This document shows positions 1-12,430 of a stretch of DNA of 64,000 bases, piece after piece. The notes under the pieces are model-generated. The model did no database searches. It was given only the letters and a program-made list of their open reading frames with translations, and was not told where the DNA came from. The stretch covers positions 1,915 to 65,914 of the forward strand of contig VXBM01001950.1 of assembly GCA_013400155.1 (NCBI GenBank). The letters run 5' to 3'. How positions within the stretch are numbered: the stretch's first letter is position 1; the number at the start of each line of letters is the position of its first letter. The DNA comes from Helopsaltes ochotensis (Eukaryota > Chordata > Aves > Passeriformes > Locustellidae). A program made the position numbers and the translations under genes.

Positions 1-429
1 TGTTGCAGTACAAATTCTCAAAGAAGTCACTTATTTTTTTGGAAAATAAGAACCTGGTAAACAGCCAGAACATGCAGAAGCACCAAATTGTAAGGTCTGA
101 TCCTGTTTCAAATTATTTATGATCAGATCAGTGTGTATTAATCTAACTGCAAAACAAGAATCCAATAAGATGTTCAGTAATTTTAGTAAGCACTTAGAAA
201 CTAGAACTGAACAAAACCATTTTTTTCTCCAGGAGTTGTTTTAATTACAAAAAAAGGACAAAATTTTGTTCAATTTTTTTATTAGAACGTGAACCTTTGT
301 TGAAGTTTTTTAAAGATTAAAGAAGAAGTTAATTTCTATTTCCTTTATGGGGTGGGGACATATGTGCACATAAGTACACTCCTCCATTTTTTCACTTTCA
401 GTGTGGTCCCTTTTTATTGCATATCTTAA
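1..429. other. AT-rich unique DNA, no gene seen
   Basis: No long open frame, splice-flanked exon or repeat that I recognise. The stretch holds short A and T runs only. Confidence 0.5.
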
Positions 430-1240
430 TATTATGGAACAAATCAGATGGGAAGAGGCTTCAAGGCTTTCTAATCCAGGCCTGTGTCCACAGCATTGTT
501 AGGTGTGAGATCAGACCAGGCTTCTTGGGCTTTTTCTTGAAAGACCTGCAAGGATGGTGACTTGCCCAAACTCCCTGAACCACGTTTCACTTCTTAACTA
601 CTTGGACCAGCCTGGACCTCCAGTGTTTCCTACCCACTGTTCCTCATCCTGATGAGAAATGCTGATGTCCTTGGCCTGGACAGAGTAAGGACCCTGTTGG
701 GACTGTGCAACAAGCCCAGCTTCCCTGGCACCTTCTGACACAGCTGCTGCTCCCATCCTGACCGCCCTGGGGGACCCCCAAGCTTGCCTTGGTTGATCAA
801 AGCCTGTTTTTTCCTGGCAGGCCCAGGTGGATGCAGGACCCCGGGTGAGGGATGGTCCCTTCCCTCAGTCTGAAAGTGTTGGTGCTGCTAATGCAGCCCA
901 GGGAGCTGCCAGCTCCTGCCCTGGCTCACATCCCGCTGGTGCCTGCTGGAAGCCCAGAGCCTTCCCACAGAGCAGCTCCCCAGCCTGTGGCTCTGGCATT
1001 CCTGGGGCAGGAGTTGGCATTCCTTGTTGAACTGCATAAGGCCTTTGTGTACTCATCCCTCTGACCTGGAGTTTTCTCTGAACAGAAATCCTGCCCTTGA
1101 GTATATCCACTCTTCCCACTGCTCCCTCCTGTTTGGTGTCATCTGCAAAGCTGATGTGTGTCCTTTATGCCACCATCAAGATTGTTGATGTAATTATTAA
1201 GCCAGACAGATCCATTCTTGTTCCCTGTTTTTTTGTTGCA
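430..1240 (-). mobile_element. CR1 LINE fragment, antisense, old
   Basis: The plus strand reads as the reverse complement of an avian CR1 retrotransposon. In order it shows the part upstream of the 3' end (a 'gcaaggatggtgacttgccc'-like stretch near 550), then 'ctaatgcagccca' near 890, then 'ttgttgaactgcataagg' near 1024. Near 1132-1149 the minus strand codes F-A-D-D-T-K, the catalytic aspartate box of the CR1 reverse transcriptase. The frame around it is broken by stops and indels, so the copy is dead. The 3' terminus is not visible, and the left limit is approximate because the sequence decays gradually into unique DNA. Confidence 0.75.
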
Positions 1241-2269
1241 CTTTTTTCTAAGTGTTTCCTTAAATATTAAAGCGAGGAAAAAAGAGATTAGTTTCCACCC
1301 TTATAATGCTTGTGAGTTTTTCACTTTTTCAGTGATTCTTTTTCCTTTCCTTTTTTCTTTCATTTGTAGTAAAAGGTGAAAAAAAACCTAGAAATAAAAT
1401 CTTGACATGAAAAATCAAAGCTCTTTTCCAAAATATTTACAATACAAAATACAAGTTGAAAGGAGAACTTTGAAAAATAAAAGAAATTTTAATTTTTTAA
1501 AATAATTTTTAATTACTATTCTTATTTCTTCCAAAATAATATATATTCCCCCTCTGAAAACTACATTTAAATTACACAATTTAAAAAAATTCTAGGTTTC
1601 TACTTGCACAGAATTGATTAAATTGAGCAAGGAACCATCCAGAAGAACTGATTGCTCTGAATCAATGATTGTGATAAAGAGAGAAAATCATAATCTGTCT
1701 AATGAAAAACCCTTGATATATTTATTGGGTGGAAATTGCTTTACATACTGTACAGATTGGGGATATGGCCCTGTTGTCAATGCCAAAGAATTAGCACAGA
1801 ATCAAACAATTAGCCAGGCAAGAATGTTACTAAACCTTTTGTAAACAGGGAATGTGCAAGCAATTATTTTATCTCAGAGTGACAAGAAAAAATTGCATTT
1901 AAACGGTGCTGCCAATAAACATAGCAACCTTCCCTTTTCCAGGATTGGTGCCTCAAGCAAGACCCAAGTGATTCAGACTAGAAAAGTTTCTGAGCATTTG
2001 CAAAATTCATTAATCCTGATTATCTGACATCTCCCCTGATAGATAAAAGCCCTAAAAGGATTCTTTAAACCTCTTCTCGTCCAGAGCTTTACTTTGAACT
2101 CTGGAATCACAGAACAGGACACTAGGGATACCTGAAAAACACTCAGTCTGATTGTTTGGTGAAAGCAGGGTTTTATATCAGATAATCTGTGACCCTGACA
2201 AGACAAATACAAGTATTTCTGGTGAAGGAGACCACACCAGTTCTCTGTGTAATTTATTGAAATGTTTTA
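1241..2269. other. AT-rich unique DNA, no gene seen
   Basis: Strongly AT-rich, with many A and T runs at 1370-1600. A 76-codon frame at 1614-1844 has no recognisable domain and no splice context, so I do not call it a gene. Confidence 0.5.
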
Positions 2270-2870
2270 TTGTTCTCACCAGGAAGATTTATTTCATGTA
2301 CCTAGACAGAATTTGCCCATTTCCACAGCCTCTTGTCCCATGCATCCTTGTGCAGGAAGTGCCTTCTCCTTCTCTGTTACCACTTTTGGGGTATTGAAAA
2401 GCTGTGATTAGATCCCCCCTCCTGCATTTTCTCTTCTCTTCTCCAGGCTGGATGGTTCCAACTTTTTCAAACTTTTCTCATATGTGTGCTTCACCCATCT
2501 TGGTGACCCAGGGTTTTACATCTTTTGAATGGAGGGTGGACCAAAACTGAGCACTCTATCTCATGTCTGGACTAAATAATCACACCCTATCACCTACTGC
2601 ACCTACTCTTACTGATCCATGCAGAGTTTGATGCAAGAGTTCACAGCTGACCCAGCTTACTCCTCACAGCCCTCTAGGTTTTTTGCAAAATATCAACATC
2701 CCAGGAATCCATCCCCCAGCTCTTACTGCTGCTTGGGATTATTTCAACCCAGGTTTGCATTTCTCTTTGCTAAACATCATACATTGTATGGTTTGCAGAT
2801 CTTTCAGCTTATCAATATATCCCTGTATGATAGCTCTTCCTTCTAAAATATCTGCTTTTAATCCCAGTTT
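2270..2870 (-). mobile_element. CR1 LINE fragment, antisense, old
   Basis: The plus strand matches the reverse complement of the CR1 reverse-transcriptase region. The matching stretches are 'cttgtcccatgcatccttgtg' near 2331, 'tcttctccaggctgga' near 2437, 'cccatcttggtgac' near 2493 and 'cttgggattatttcaaccca' near 2733, in the order expected for antisense CR1. It is heavily diverged and interrupted. Two 75-105 codon open frames on the plus strand inside it are reverse-strand shadows of the element and not genes. Confidence 0.7.
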
Positions 2871-5514
2871 GGTAGCTGCTTACCCAGTCACTGAACAGAA
2901 GCCAAGACAAGTCACCGTTTCCACTTACCCAGCGTGGTTCAGATTAGAAAATCTAAAGAAAAAAATACTCATGATAAAAGGTTTGCAATCAGGCAAATAA
3001 GAGTAAAGAGAATAAAAAGCAACTATACAATATGTTTGAAGAAACAGCATGAAAGTATATGAAGACACTTTGGAAGGATCAGACAGAATTTTAGAGCTAT
3101 GCAGTCCATTCTTCTATGTAAGCGATAACAGTAGATATAATACAGAAAATAGAATAAAGACACAAAAAACATTTATATTCAGTTACTACACTGTTATGGC
3201 AATTAGCCTACCTCAGAAAAATGCACTTACAGAAAACAGGTAATAAATAGGCCATTAAATTAAAGGGGAGGAGAAATGAAGATGCCATGCTTCCTCCAGT
3301 TGGTGAAGAAATGGCTCTAAAAATGCCTCTGGCCTTGGGTATGACTGAAATGTTAATGAGAGTTGGTTGCATTAATTATGCAAGGCTACCACCCATTACT
3401 TTGCTGATGGAAGATTAAGGAATTCACACTAAAGAAAAGCTCTGAGTTCCTGCTTCTGAGCTGGAGAAGTTCATGGTGCTTGGATCAAATGGATGCTGAA
3501 GCAGCTGATGCTCAACAGATGCTGAAACATTTTCTGTTTGAAATCAGGAGCTTCAGCAATGCCCTTGGGATGTCCCACAGCCAACACAGGCTTTTTTGGT
3601 AATTATTTGCACCTTTATCTGTCAATAAATTGGATTCTATGACCTTTATGAGCCAAGATTATTGTCCCACTGAAATATGGCACCTAAGAATACAAGTATA
3701 AGTCCAAGAATACAATATAAGTCCAGCATACAGGAATCGGAGGTCAAAAATTTAGGCAATCTGTATATACTCCAGAAGTCCTTCATCTTTGAAAGTTTCT
3801 ATCTTCTTGCTCAAATGCTTTTAGGAACATTCTTTTCTTCCTCCCCCTAAAAATAGATACAAATCTCAGAAATATATTTTTCTATATATCAAAGCTCCAA
3901 ATTTAAACAACAAAAAAAATTGCTTCTCATGAAATGTTCAGACATAAAAACCTTTCACTTTCTTAGGCACTTGCATCTCTTCACTAAATTTCTGCAGGTG
4001 TGTCTGGATTATTTTTTTTGGTTGTTTATTTGAAATTTTCTCCAGCACCTTTAGTACTGCTAAAACTGTGCTGAGAAATGTATTGGAATGATAAGTGTAG
4101 ACACAGCTAAATTGTTTACAAACTTTGCTTATGAATTTTCTTCATCATACATTTCCATTCACTTACTTGGCATTTAATTTCCAGTCAAAGAAAATTTTAA
4201 TAAGATTCATTCACTTAATTTCTCAGTCTGTCGCTGCCTCACTTTTCCTGGCCTCTCAGACACATTAAAAATGTTAACAAGAATTTGCTGACTACACAAT
4301 ATAAGTATTGGTCAATTAATTTACCAGTAGTATCCATATAATACAGAGTTTACTTCTCAAAATTGCACTTTTTCATTAAGACAGAGTTACTACTTCCAGG
4401 TTCTCTCTACACAAGTAACTAAATACCTAGCAATTTTCTATCTTAATGTAAATAAATAGATGTACTTCTAAATGCTGTCTTTTTCAGGCAAGTGTATTAC
4501 TCATTGGGAACAGTTTTGGCTGGACACATAGCTGGTCAAACATAATTTCTAGTTTATTAACTGTACACCAAAATTTTTCATGGCAGTGTAAGACAATCCA
4601 GAAAAAACAAAAAACAAAAAGCCACCAAACTTAGAATTACTCACCTTAATATATTTTTTCTCTTCCCTGCCAGATATTAAAAAAAAGGGGACTCTAGAAA
4701 CAAGAATACAATTTGGTAAATATCCTATACTAATTTATTTCAAGATTTCATGTTACTGCTGCTCTTCTTTTTAATCAGTAAAGAAGAGAATGTTTTATGG
4801 ATAATTATCTCTGGGGGAAAATTTATGATATGATCCAATGAAGAAAGAAAACTACACCACTACAGAAAATATTGTTTGATATTCATCAATAAACATTCAA
4901 AAAACTTTTTCTGTATCTAGATTTTCTCATATCGCATGACTACAATTTTTATCTTCAGAGAGATACATCAGAGGGTTAGTTTAGCACAGAATGACAGCCA
5001 TCCTGGGATGTAGGAAACCAAGATTGTTCTCAGCAAGTCAAAAATATTCACATGAAAAGATTCCCAAAGAAATGAAGACAAATCCTCGTCTGGAGACAGT
5101 GTGTAGTACAACAACAGCACACTTTGTGATGAGAAAAGACAAAGTGGTGTTCCTCTAAAAATTCCTGCTCAGCAGTTGTACAGTCAGAAACTGTGCTTAA
5201 GCTGTCTTTGGTGAAATGAAATGATGGAGAAACTTAAAGGTTCAAACTGTTCCACAATTTAGTAGATAAGCCCTTCTGAAAGTGTCCACTTGCAGTTAAG
5301 CACTGATGACAATTCATCCAGAAAGGATGGTGTGATGCCAAGAAAAGGCTGCTCCCAAGGATGTGTCCCTGAGCACCTGAGAGGAGTCACATGCCAGTGG
5401 GGTCAGAGCAGCTGCTGTCAGAGATGGGGAGGGGCACTGAAACATGCTCACATTGTTCTGAGTAAATAAAACAATTATTTTAACAAATGTGAAAGAACTT
5501 GAAACACAGGCACA
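2871..5514. other. AT-rich unique DNA, no gene seen
   Basis: No recognisable exon, RNA gene or further repeat. The open frames are short and have atypical composition. A/T runs are frequent, for example near 4000-4020 and 4600-4690. Confidence 0.45.
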
Positions 5515-5520
5515 GGGATG
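5515..5520. repeat. 6-bp target-site duplication, left copy (GGGATG)
   Basis: Identical to 5807-5812 on the other side of the solo LTR. Confidence 0.85.
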
Positions 5521-5806
5521 TGTTACCACCGAGCACGGCTAAAAGAAGAGACACAGACACTTAGGAGGTGGAAGAGCAAAAAGAGAGGCTGACCTTTATT
5601 CTGACTTCATTATATATATCTTTCATTCCAAGTATGGATTGGCAGAGAGTGTTGCCACCTCTCTAATTTCACTGGACAAACCAACAATCCATCATTCTTC
5701 TCCCCTTCCATGAAAATATGTAAACAATTGTTGTTTATACTTAAAAGCGTGAGAAACTTGTTGCAAGAATGAAAACACATCAGAAGGCTGAAAAACCAGG
5801 GCGACA
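5521..5806 (-). mobile_element. solo LTR of an endogenous retrovirus (class II-like), 286 bp
   Basis: The element starts TGTTACC and ends GGCGACA, so it has the TG...CA termini of an LTR. It is flanked by a perfect 6-bp duplication GGGATG at 5515-5520 and 5807-5812. On the minus strand a TATATATA stretch (5611-5619) is followed by AATAAA (5600-5595) about 75 bp from the 3' end, the usual promoter and poly(A)-signal order. This gives minus-strand orientation. It aligns over its length with the LTR at 26623-26969. A 6-bp target duplication is typical of class II (ERVK/beta-like) retroviruses, so the class is inferred. No internal viral genes are present, so it is a product of LTR-LTR recombination. 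Confidence 0.85.
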
Positions 5807-5812
5807 GGGATG
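5807..5812. repeat. 6-bp target-site duplication, right copy (GGGATG)
   Basis: Identical to 5515-5520. Confidence 0.85.
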
Positions 5813-8022
5813 GATTTAAAAGTGCAAGGTTTTAGTATTTTAACCTTACATTTTGTTAGAGAAAATCGGAGGAATGTCCCATCCTGCCAAGATTTATGTA
5901 GAACCTTGTGGCATTAGAATAAGCATACAGCACAAGCTGTGGAGAAATAATTTTAATAATTTTTGAAACTTTAATGCTTTTGATAACACACCTTTTAACA
6001 ACTTAGAGAGACTTACTGATGTTATAGATAATGCTGCAACTCAGAAGATCTCTGAGGATTTTCAGGTTTTGTGTGTCACAGGTGTGAATAGAAATAAATG
6101 AATAATGCAACATTTTTCAGTAGAAAGATTCTGAAGTAATGCATCAGCTTCATCTAGGAGATACTGTTCCCCTGGTTTCTCTACTGGGAAAGGAAATGAC
6201 ACTAGAAAATGCACAAGGGCAAAACAAGGAAACAAATGTGCATGACAGGACACAGACCCAAGGGCCTGACAGAGTAAGACAGGAAGCTTTGGGCAACGAA
6301 GAAGTCTGCGCAAGTTTACAGTGATTAACTGTGACAGTGCCTTCACTTCTGGGCTTGGATGTGTCTTCTGTTGTTGGTTCTCAGGGCATACCCCGTCTGC
6401 ATCTGCTCCCACGGCAGGACAAAGTCTGGCACCTTGACTCCTCTCTTCGCACTCTCTGTTGTGCACAAGGGAACTCCACTCTTCCTGCAGGCATGCAGTG
6501 GCCACATCCAGCTATGGGGGGCACGGGGAAGCCCAGGATGCCGGGCTGAGCAGTGACCCACATGTCCAGATGCCCGAGGAGCCACCTGCCTTCAGAAGAT
6601 GGGGCAGCACTGACACAGGTTACCGGCTCAGTGGTTACATTGAAAACAACACCAGGCTGACTGCTGTGGGCTGATCACCCCTACAGCCCTAATTTCTAAC
6701 ACATCACAGGGCACAATTGTGGCTGAAGCAAACTAGATTTCTGCTGGACAGGTCCTGGCCATGATCCAGACTAGAGCATGGACCATTAGGGGCCAATGAA
6801 CTCCACAGGCATAGGGGAAAAATGTGCACCAGCTTTGTTTCTCTTTGCTGTATGAGGTCCTCTAACAGTATCTGGTATCTTAGCACAGGACTGCATGCCT
6901 TCCTTTTGTTTCAACGCTCTGCCAAGCTGTGACATTATGCTCACAGTATTGCAGGTATTTTGGACTGAACAAACTACTCACTGGAATTACTTATATTTTA
7001 GAGCCAAAGACCATCATGTAGGGTTGACTTACAGCTGAATACTATTTACAGTGGACATGTATTATCATCTGTTATCATTCATCTCAGAAAAGAGAAGAAT
7101 CCCTTTAGGAGTACAATTCCAACCAATGTAAAGTCTGCTATAGCTCTCAACAGAGTTAACACTGGGAAAGTGATTACGATTGAGGATTCTTTTTAGGTTG
7201 TGAGCCTGTTCCTAAACCATAAATCTAGAACATCCTCGTGGATGGAATCTATGTAGGTAACACTAACTTCAATGAGCAGAGGAAAGCAAGGCAGCACGCT
7301 CCACAAAAGCCTGAGGAGCCCGCCCTGGAGTCTCATTGTCATAAAGGGATCAGAAAAATAAAGCTCACATCTAGGAATGGAGCCAGAGGAACTGCTTACT
7401 GATCTAGGCAAACACACTAAGACTCAGTGTTTAAGGACCTGATTCATCAGCTTGTTAAAATCCAACAGCTTTTACCAGATTGCAAACTTTCAGTTCAATT
7501 CCTGATGTTAAATAACTCGGCATAGGCTTTGAGGAGAGAGGGAAATACAAACAAATAATTAAATAAAACCATTGGAAATCTTATACATGCTGCTTTCATA
7601 GAATTCTGCCCTAAATCGGGAATCTCAACACTGGCCAGTACTGTCACATACCAAAAATTTCAGAGTATTTTTCAAAAGAAGGGCAGTAAGGCAACTCCTC
7701 AGCTTAAAAGGCCTTCCTACTCCGAAAGGAAGATGTCTAAGGGCTGTACAGCTTCCCCCCAGCAGAACTAGTGGCAGCAGGGAAAGGTGAAAAAAGCCTT
7801 TTTCTCCCATCATCAGATATTCAAATATGATCTTCTTTAGTGTTTTGTATGGAATGGAGGCTGAGGTATAAGGAAAAATCTAAGAGGCCATTTCCTTTAA
7901 CACACACAAAATTCTCAAGTTCCTTTTTCTTACTGGCATATCTCTCCTGAAAATGTAGCAATTGTGTTCATTTTCATGATAAGACAGAAGCCTGGGAAAA
8001 TAAATTGATTATTTAACTTTAC
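5813..8022. other. unique DNA with a GC-richer patch, no gene seen
   Basis: Bases about 6320-6680 are richer in G and C than the surroundings and open in several frames on both strands. The longest frame (6505-6062, minus) contains no ATG at all and no domain I recognise. The patch could be an unrecognised old repeat. Confidence 0.4.
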
Positions 8023-8074
8023 TATATATATATATATATACATACATGTATATATACCCAGTATACTGGGTATA
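8023..8074. repeat. (TA)n microsatellite running into a perfect palindrome
   Basis: A TA repeat from 8023 passes into TA/CA/TG steps. Bases 8053-8074 then form a 22-bp perfect inverted repeat with the core CCCAGTATACTGGG. Confidence 0.9.
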
Positions 8075-9529
8075 CTTTCAAAATATAAAAATCATTGCAC
8101 CAGCTTGACATTGTACCTGTGTCAGCACACTCCATCTTTCAAATCCCAATACAAGAAAAAATAATCAGTTATTCATGCGCTACATTCAGCATTCAGAATC
8201 GAAGAAATTTTTCTTGAAGTCAGCCATTATATGGCTCTTCTTTATTCATTTCTCAAGAGGAAAAGAAAGGCCTGTGAGGACAGCAACAATATGTGTTATG
8301 CTGCGTTGGAATTTGGAATTCCTTTGTCGTGCTGTATTAAGTGCAACCATGAGGAAAGATGAGGTCAGGGGGAAGAAGCAGGATTCCACAAGGCCACAGC
8401 TTCCACTGCAGTGCTGAAGCTCAGATTGTTGCTGTGAGAAAGCTGTTAGACAAATACACAAAGGGCATTTTAAAATCATTTTAATAATAAAATATATGTC
8501 AGAACCATACTCAAAAACTAGACTTCAGCTCAGTGAACTGTGTTTTCATGCATTATACAATGCCAATTGCCATGCAAATAGCTATGAAATAGAGTTAAAT
8601 ATAATTTAGGAGTTCTGTATTTCACCAGTAAGTGTCAGGAAGTACTTGGTGCATTACATTCAAAAAAATATCTTATGACAATAAAGGAGAATAGGTGCAG
8701 AAAGGTTGGGAAAGAAGAAACCACTGAAAGTACATTTTGAATTATGGGGCATAGATTTCCTTCTCAACTCAAACACTACCTTGAATTTCAAAAAATTCTC
8801 AGGGACTCAAGACACACCTGAATTTTTAAGAACTCCTTAAGAATCTAAGGAGTGAAACACACTAAATCTTTGGAGACTCTTTCCCATAACAACAAAATAT
8901 TGAAGCTCATGTTTTCAGGTAAAAATGACTTTCTTATCTGGTTAAATTCAATAGAAGCTGCACCTTTCTGGAGGAAAAAAAAAATCTATAGCCTGTTTTT
9001 ATGGTATGATTTTCTCCACAAAGCAGCTGCATCATGATTGTCCAGTCATGCACACTCTGTCTGACATTGTGCTTGGCCTCTGCTTTAACTTACACCAGCA
9101 ACTTGTTGTGGTAGAGGAGCCTGCACATGGTGGAGGGACTAAGACTAAGACTATCCCTTTGGGTGGCATGAACATAACTGAAGCAGGCCTGGCACCAACT
9201 TTGCTGTGCCCAAGTTTTTCTAAAGACATTTCAACAGATCTTTGCCCTTAGATATGCCTCAAAGATCAGTATTTCTGCTCTTCCCCACTGGCTCTGCCTC
9301 ACTAAAAAGTCAAAAAGAGCAGAGGACCTGTGTCCACTGAGAAGGGTGAAGATGCTGGAAAGGAATCTGCCGTCAGATAGTTCCAGTGATATTAACCTGC
9401 CTAAGGCCTTCTGCTAGCAAGGAAACCAGTTTATCCTGGTGCCAAGATTTCTTTTTCAGTTGATTCAAAGAAGCAGAAATTTGTTGCAAGTATTTTATAG
9501 AATTGTAAACCAGTGCTGCTAGTGCAGTG
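8075..9529. other. AT-rich unique DNA, no gene seen
   Basis: An octamer-like ATGCAAAT occurs near 8573. No coding or RNA gene evidence is visible. Confidence 0.45.
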
Positions 9530-10075
9530 ATCACACAATCACAGAACATGCCAAATTAGAAGGGAACCATCAGGATCATTGAGTCCAACTCTTGGCCCTG
9601 CACAGGACACCCCAAGAATAACACCATGTGCCAAAGAGCATTCTCCAAATGTGTCCTGAACTCTGTCAGACTGGTGCTGACTGCCCAGGGGAGCCTGTTC
9701 CAGTGCCCAAACACCCTCTGGGTGAAGAACCTTTTCCCAATATCCAACTAAACCTGCCCTGACACAGCTTCAGGCCATTCCCTGGGTCCTGTCACTGTCA
9801 CCACAGAGCAGAGATCAGTGCCTGATCCTGCCCTTCCCCTCAGGAGGAAGCTGTACCTGCAGTGAGGGCTGCCCTCAGTCTCCTCCAGGCTGGACAGAAC
9901 AAGGGCCCTCAGCCGCTCCTCACACAGCTTTATCTCAAGGCCCTTCACCGTCCTCTTTGCCCTCCATAGGATGTTCTTTAACACCTAAGCTTTTTTTTTT
10001 TTTTTATATTGTGGAACCAAATCTGCACACAGGACTCAAGGTAAGCCACACCTGTGCAGAGTAGAGAGGGATGTG
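9530..10075 (-). mobile_element. CR1 LINE, 3' portion, antisense
   Basis: The left end reads 'atcacacaatcacagaaca', the reverse complement of the CR1 3' end, so the element lies on the minus strand. The minus strand then carries the C-terminal part of the reverse-transcriptase ORF in two broken frames. One is 9747-9556, with an F-T-Q-R-V-x-G-H-W-N-R-L-P stretch. The other is 9984-9748, with R-L-R-A-L-V-L-S-S-L-E. A T-run near 9990 and the text after it (tatattgtggaacca) continue the antisense CR1 order. The upstream part is missing, as is usual for 5'-truncated copies. It is less decayed than the copies at 430 and 2270. Confidence 0.9.
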
Positions 10076-12430
10076 ATGTGTTAATAAAAATAACAGTTCT
10101 CCTCCTCCTGCCTTGAAAAAGGTTTCTACAGCACTAACTTCATCTCTAAGGTCAAGTGCAGTGTTTGCTGTTTGGTCTGGGGATTAGTGCTTTGTTTGTT
10201 TGGTTTTTTTTCTTTTTATTATATTATCCACAGAGTTTATCTAAAAGAGGAGAGGCAGAACTAAAGGTCACAACTGAATAGGAAAAAAACAAAAGCAACA
10301 ATACAGCTCATCTCCTTCCTTAGTCTCATGGGTCCTGGCAGTTTTTAATGGAAAAACACATTCTTGTCTTTTCAGATGTCTTTAGATGCAAATCCTCAGG
10401 GTCAGGGTTGCAGGGAGGTAAGGTGAGTGACAGGGTGGGTCTCCTGGCACTCAGCAAAGGCTGATGTGGCACATATCAGCCCTGAAGGGAATTGCAGCTT
10501 TGGGCTGTTATTTGGGGTTTAATGGGCACTCAGTGTGTTAGGAAAAAAATGTGCAAGAAGTTCCTGCTTGCCTGTAATTCAGGCAAAATTCAGTCTCAAC
10601 TGAATACTGAGTGAAGCCAGAAACATCTGCTAAAGCTGCCATGGGAATTCTAGTTTCAGATAAATGTGTGCTGAGACAAGAGAGAAATGGATGTTCAACA
10701 GGTGCCTCATGGAGACAAGTGGCTTCTTCAACATCTTAAAAAAAAAACTTCATAAAGACAAGTTAAGGACAGGGGAGTGTGTGATCCCAGAAACACTTAC
10801 TTGAAACAGTTCTACCGGAGCAAAAGGTACTACATAAAGAAGAAATTTCATATGTTGGAGGTCTTAGGGGAAATGGATCAAAGATACTTAAAGATCACAC
10901 AGACATGTATTTCAAAGGCAAAGCTCAGGTAAAAACAAAGTCATTTATAGGCTTGAATGAGAGGATGGTGATAGGAACAACCAAGATTTTCAGAATTCAG
11001 ATGATAAAGATGATATTAGAAATATTTTGGCTTACAGGAAGAACCATCAACATAGTGTAAAAGTTATAGAATAGGGTAAGTACAAATATCTGAATCAGAT
11101 AAGTTATTGAAGAGTCATTGGAGCCCCTTGTACACAAGAAACAAAGAAATTAAATTAAACAGAACAAGATCTACAATGATATTAGAGGACAGATATATAC
11201 CGCTGAGTATAAATTTATTTGTAAGAATATAGAATATTGTAAAAATTCTGCTTTTTTTTTTAAGATTAAAAGAACACAACTAAAATAGCTAACCTGGAAA
11301 TGTAACTAGATTGTTAAATGTGGAAATTGTTACAAGCAAAATGAGGAACTGGAACAAAAATCCCTGAAGTCTTGAGGGGTGTTCACATGTAGCTGTGTTT
11401 CCAGAGACTAGATCTCCAACTTTAATTGAAAATTTTACAGTGAAGAAATATATATCTTGACCTAAATACAACCTGGAAATATACCTGGTTTTGACTTCCA
11501 ACATCCTTTAATATCTATTTTTAACTAAACCATTAAGTGGTGTGACAGTTTCTGTCAGACTAAATTGTTTGTTAGGTTTTCATTGCTACATAGCATGACT
11601 ACTACATAACAATGAATAATACTGTCACAGATGAAAACTATGAAATTATTTAAAGATAACAATCTTTAAATGCCAGATATTACTACTCTAAGCAAAGGGC
11701 AAGAGGTATCTCACAGAAAAGTGGGTTGGTAAGTAACAAACCCTGTGGTTTCACCCTCTGATAACAAGACAGCCATACAGCCTGTATTTAAAGAAAGCAA
11801 AATCCTTCTCACCTTCTTTTTCTGTCAAGAAAATTAAGCAAAACAAAGTTTGTGCTACTTCTTTCTCTATTTGCAGTCAAGCTGAAAATAAGCAGCATTT
11901 TTAAGAACACCTGGGCAGTGCATGTTTTATTTCTGTTTGGCAAATAAGCCATTCTGTGTGAAAGTTTTCACTCTGGAAATTGTTATTCCATTCTGCATAT
12001 GTTACTCTACAGTTTCAGAGGAAAAGATAAGCTTATCACCTTAGCTTTTAATTTTTTTTCCTACATTAGGATGTCTACATGTCTCCACCCTGCTTCTTCT
12101 CTGTAAACAGTTTCACTGCATTGAATGAGAAATGACAGGAGAATAAATAATTTTTTCTCTGCCCTTTAAATAACACTGCTTCTAACCTAAAGGAATCTGG
12201 GTGTTTCCACTCTGCCCTGAGCAGCTATAAAAGTGAGAGTGGAAGGTGACAACATAAACTGTTACAATAATTCTCTCAGGAGCTGCCCTGCTGCAGATGG
12301 ATTTGATAGTAATGCGTTTGTCAGACTTCCAGCCCTCCTGCAATCCATCAGCTAAGGACAGTCTTGGGTGAGTGTCCTGAGTGCTGATCATAGCAATTGC
12401 ACCAGTGAACTGTTTCTAATCTGACCAAAT
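10076..12430. other. unique AT-rich DNA
   Basis: No recognisable gene. It contains the small splice-flanked stretch at 10376-10417, listed separately. Confidence 0.45.
10376..10417 (+). other. possible micro-exon (weak)
   Basis: A polypyrimidine tract and AG acceptor (ttcttgtcttttcag, ending 10375) precede 42 bp that end at a good donor (GGGAG|GTAAGG, GT at 10418). The 42 bp are open as exactly 14 codons, starting with ATG at 10376. There is no homology evidence, and matches like this arise by chance in long sequence. Confidence 0.15.

Noticed and set aside
2683..3000. 105-codon plus-strand open frame
   Set aside because: It lies largely on the opposite strand of an antisense CR1 fragment and is a shadow of that repeat.
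6062..6505. 147-codon minus-strand open frame
   Set aside because: It contains no ATG, has no recognisable domain, and lies in a GC-richer patch open in several frames.
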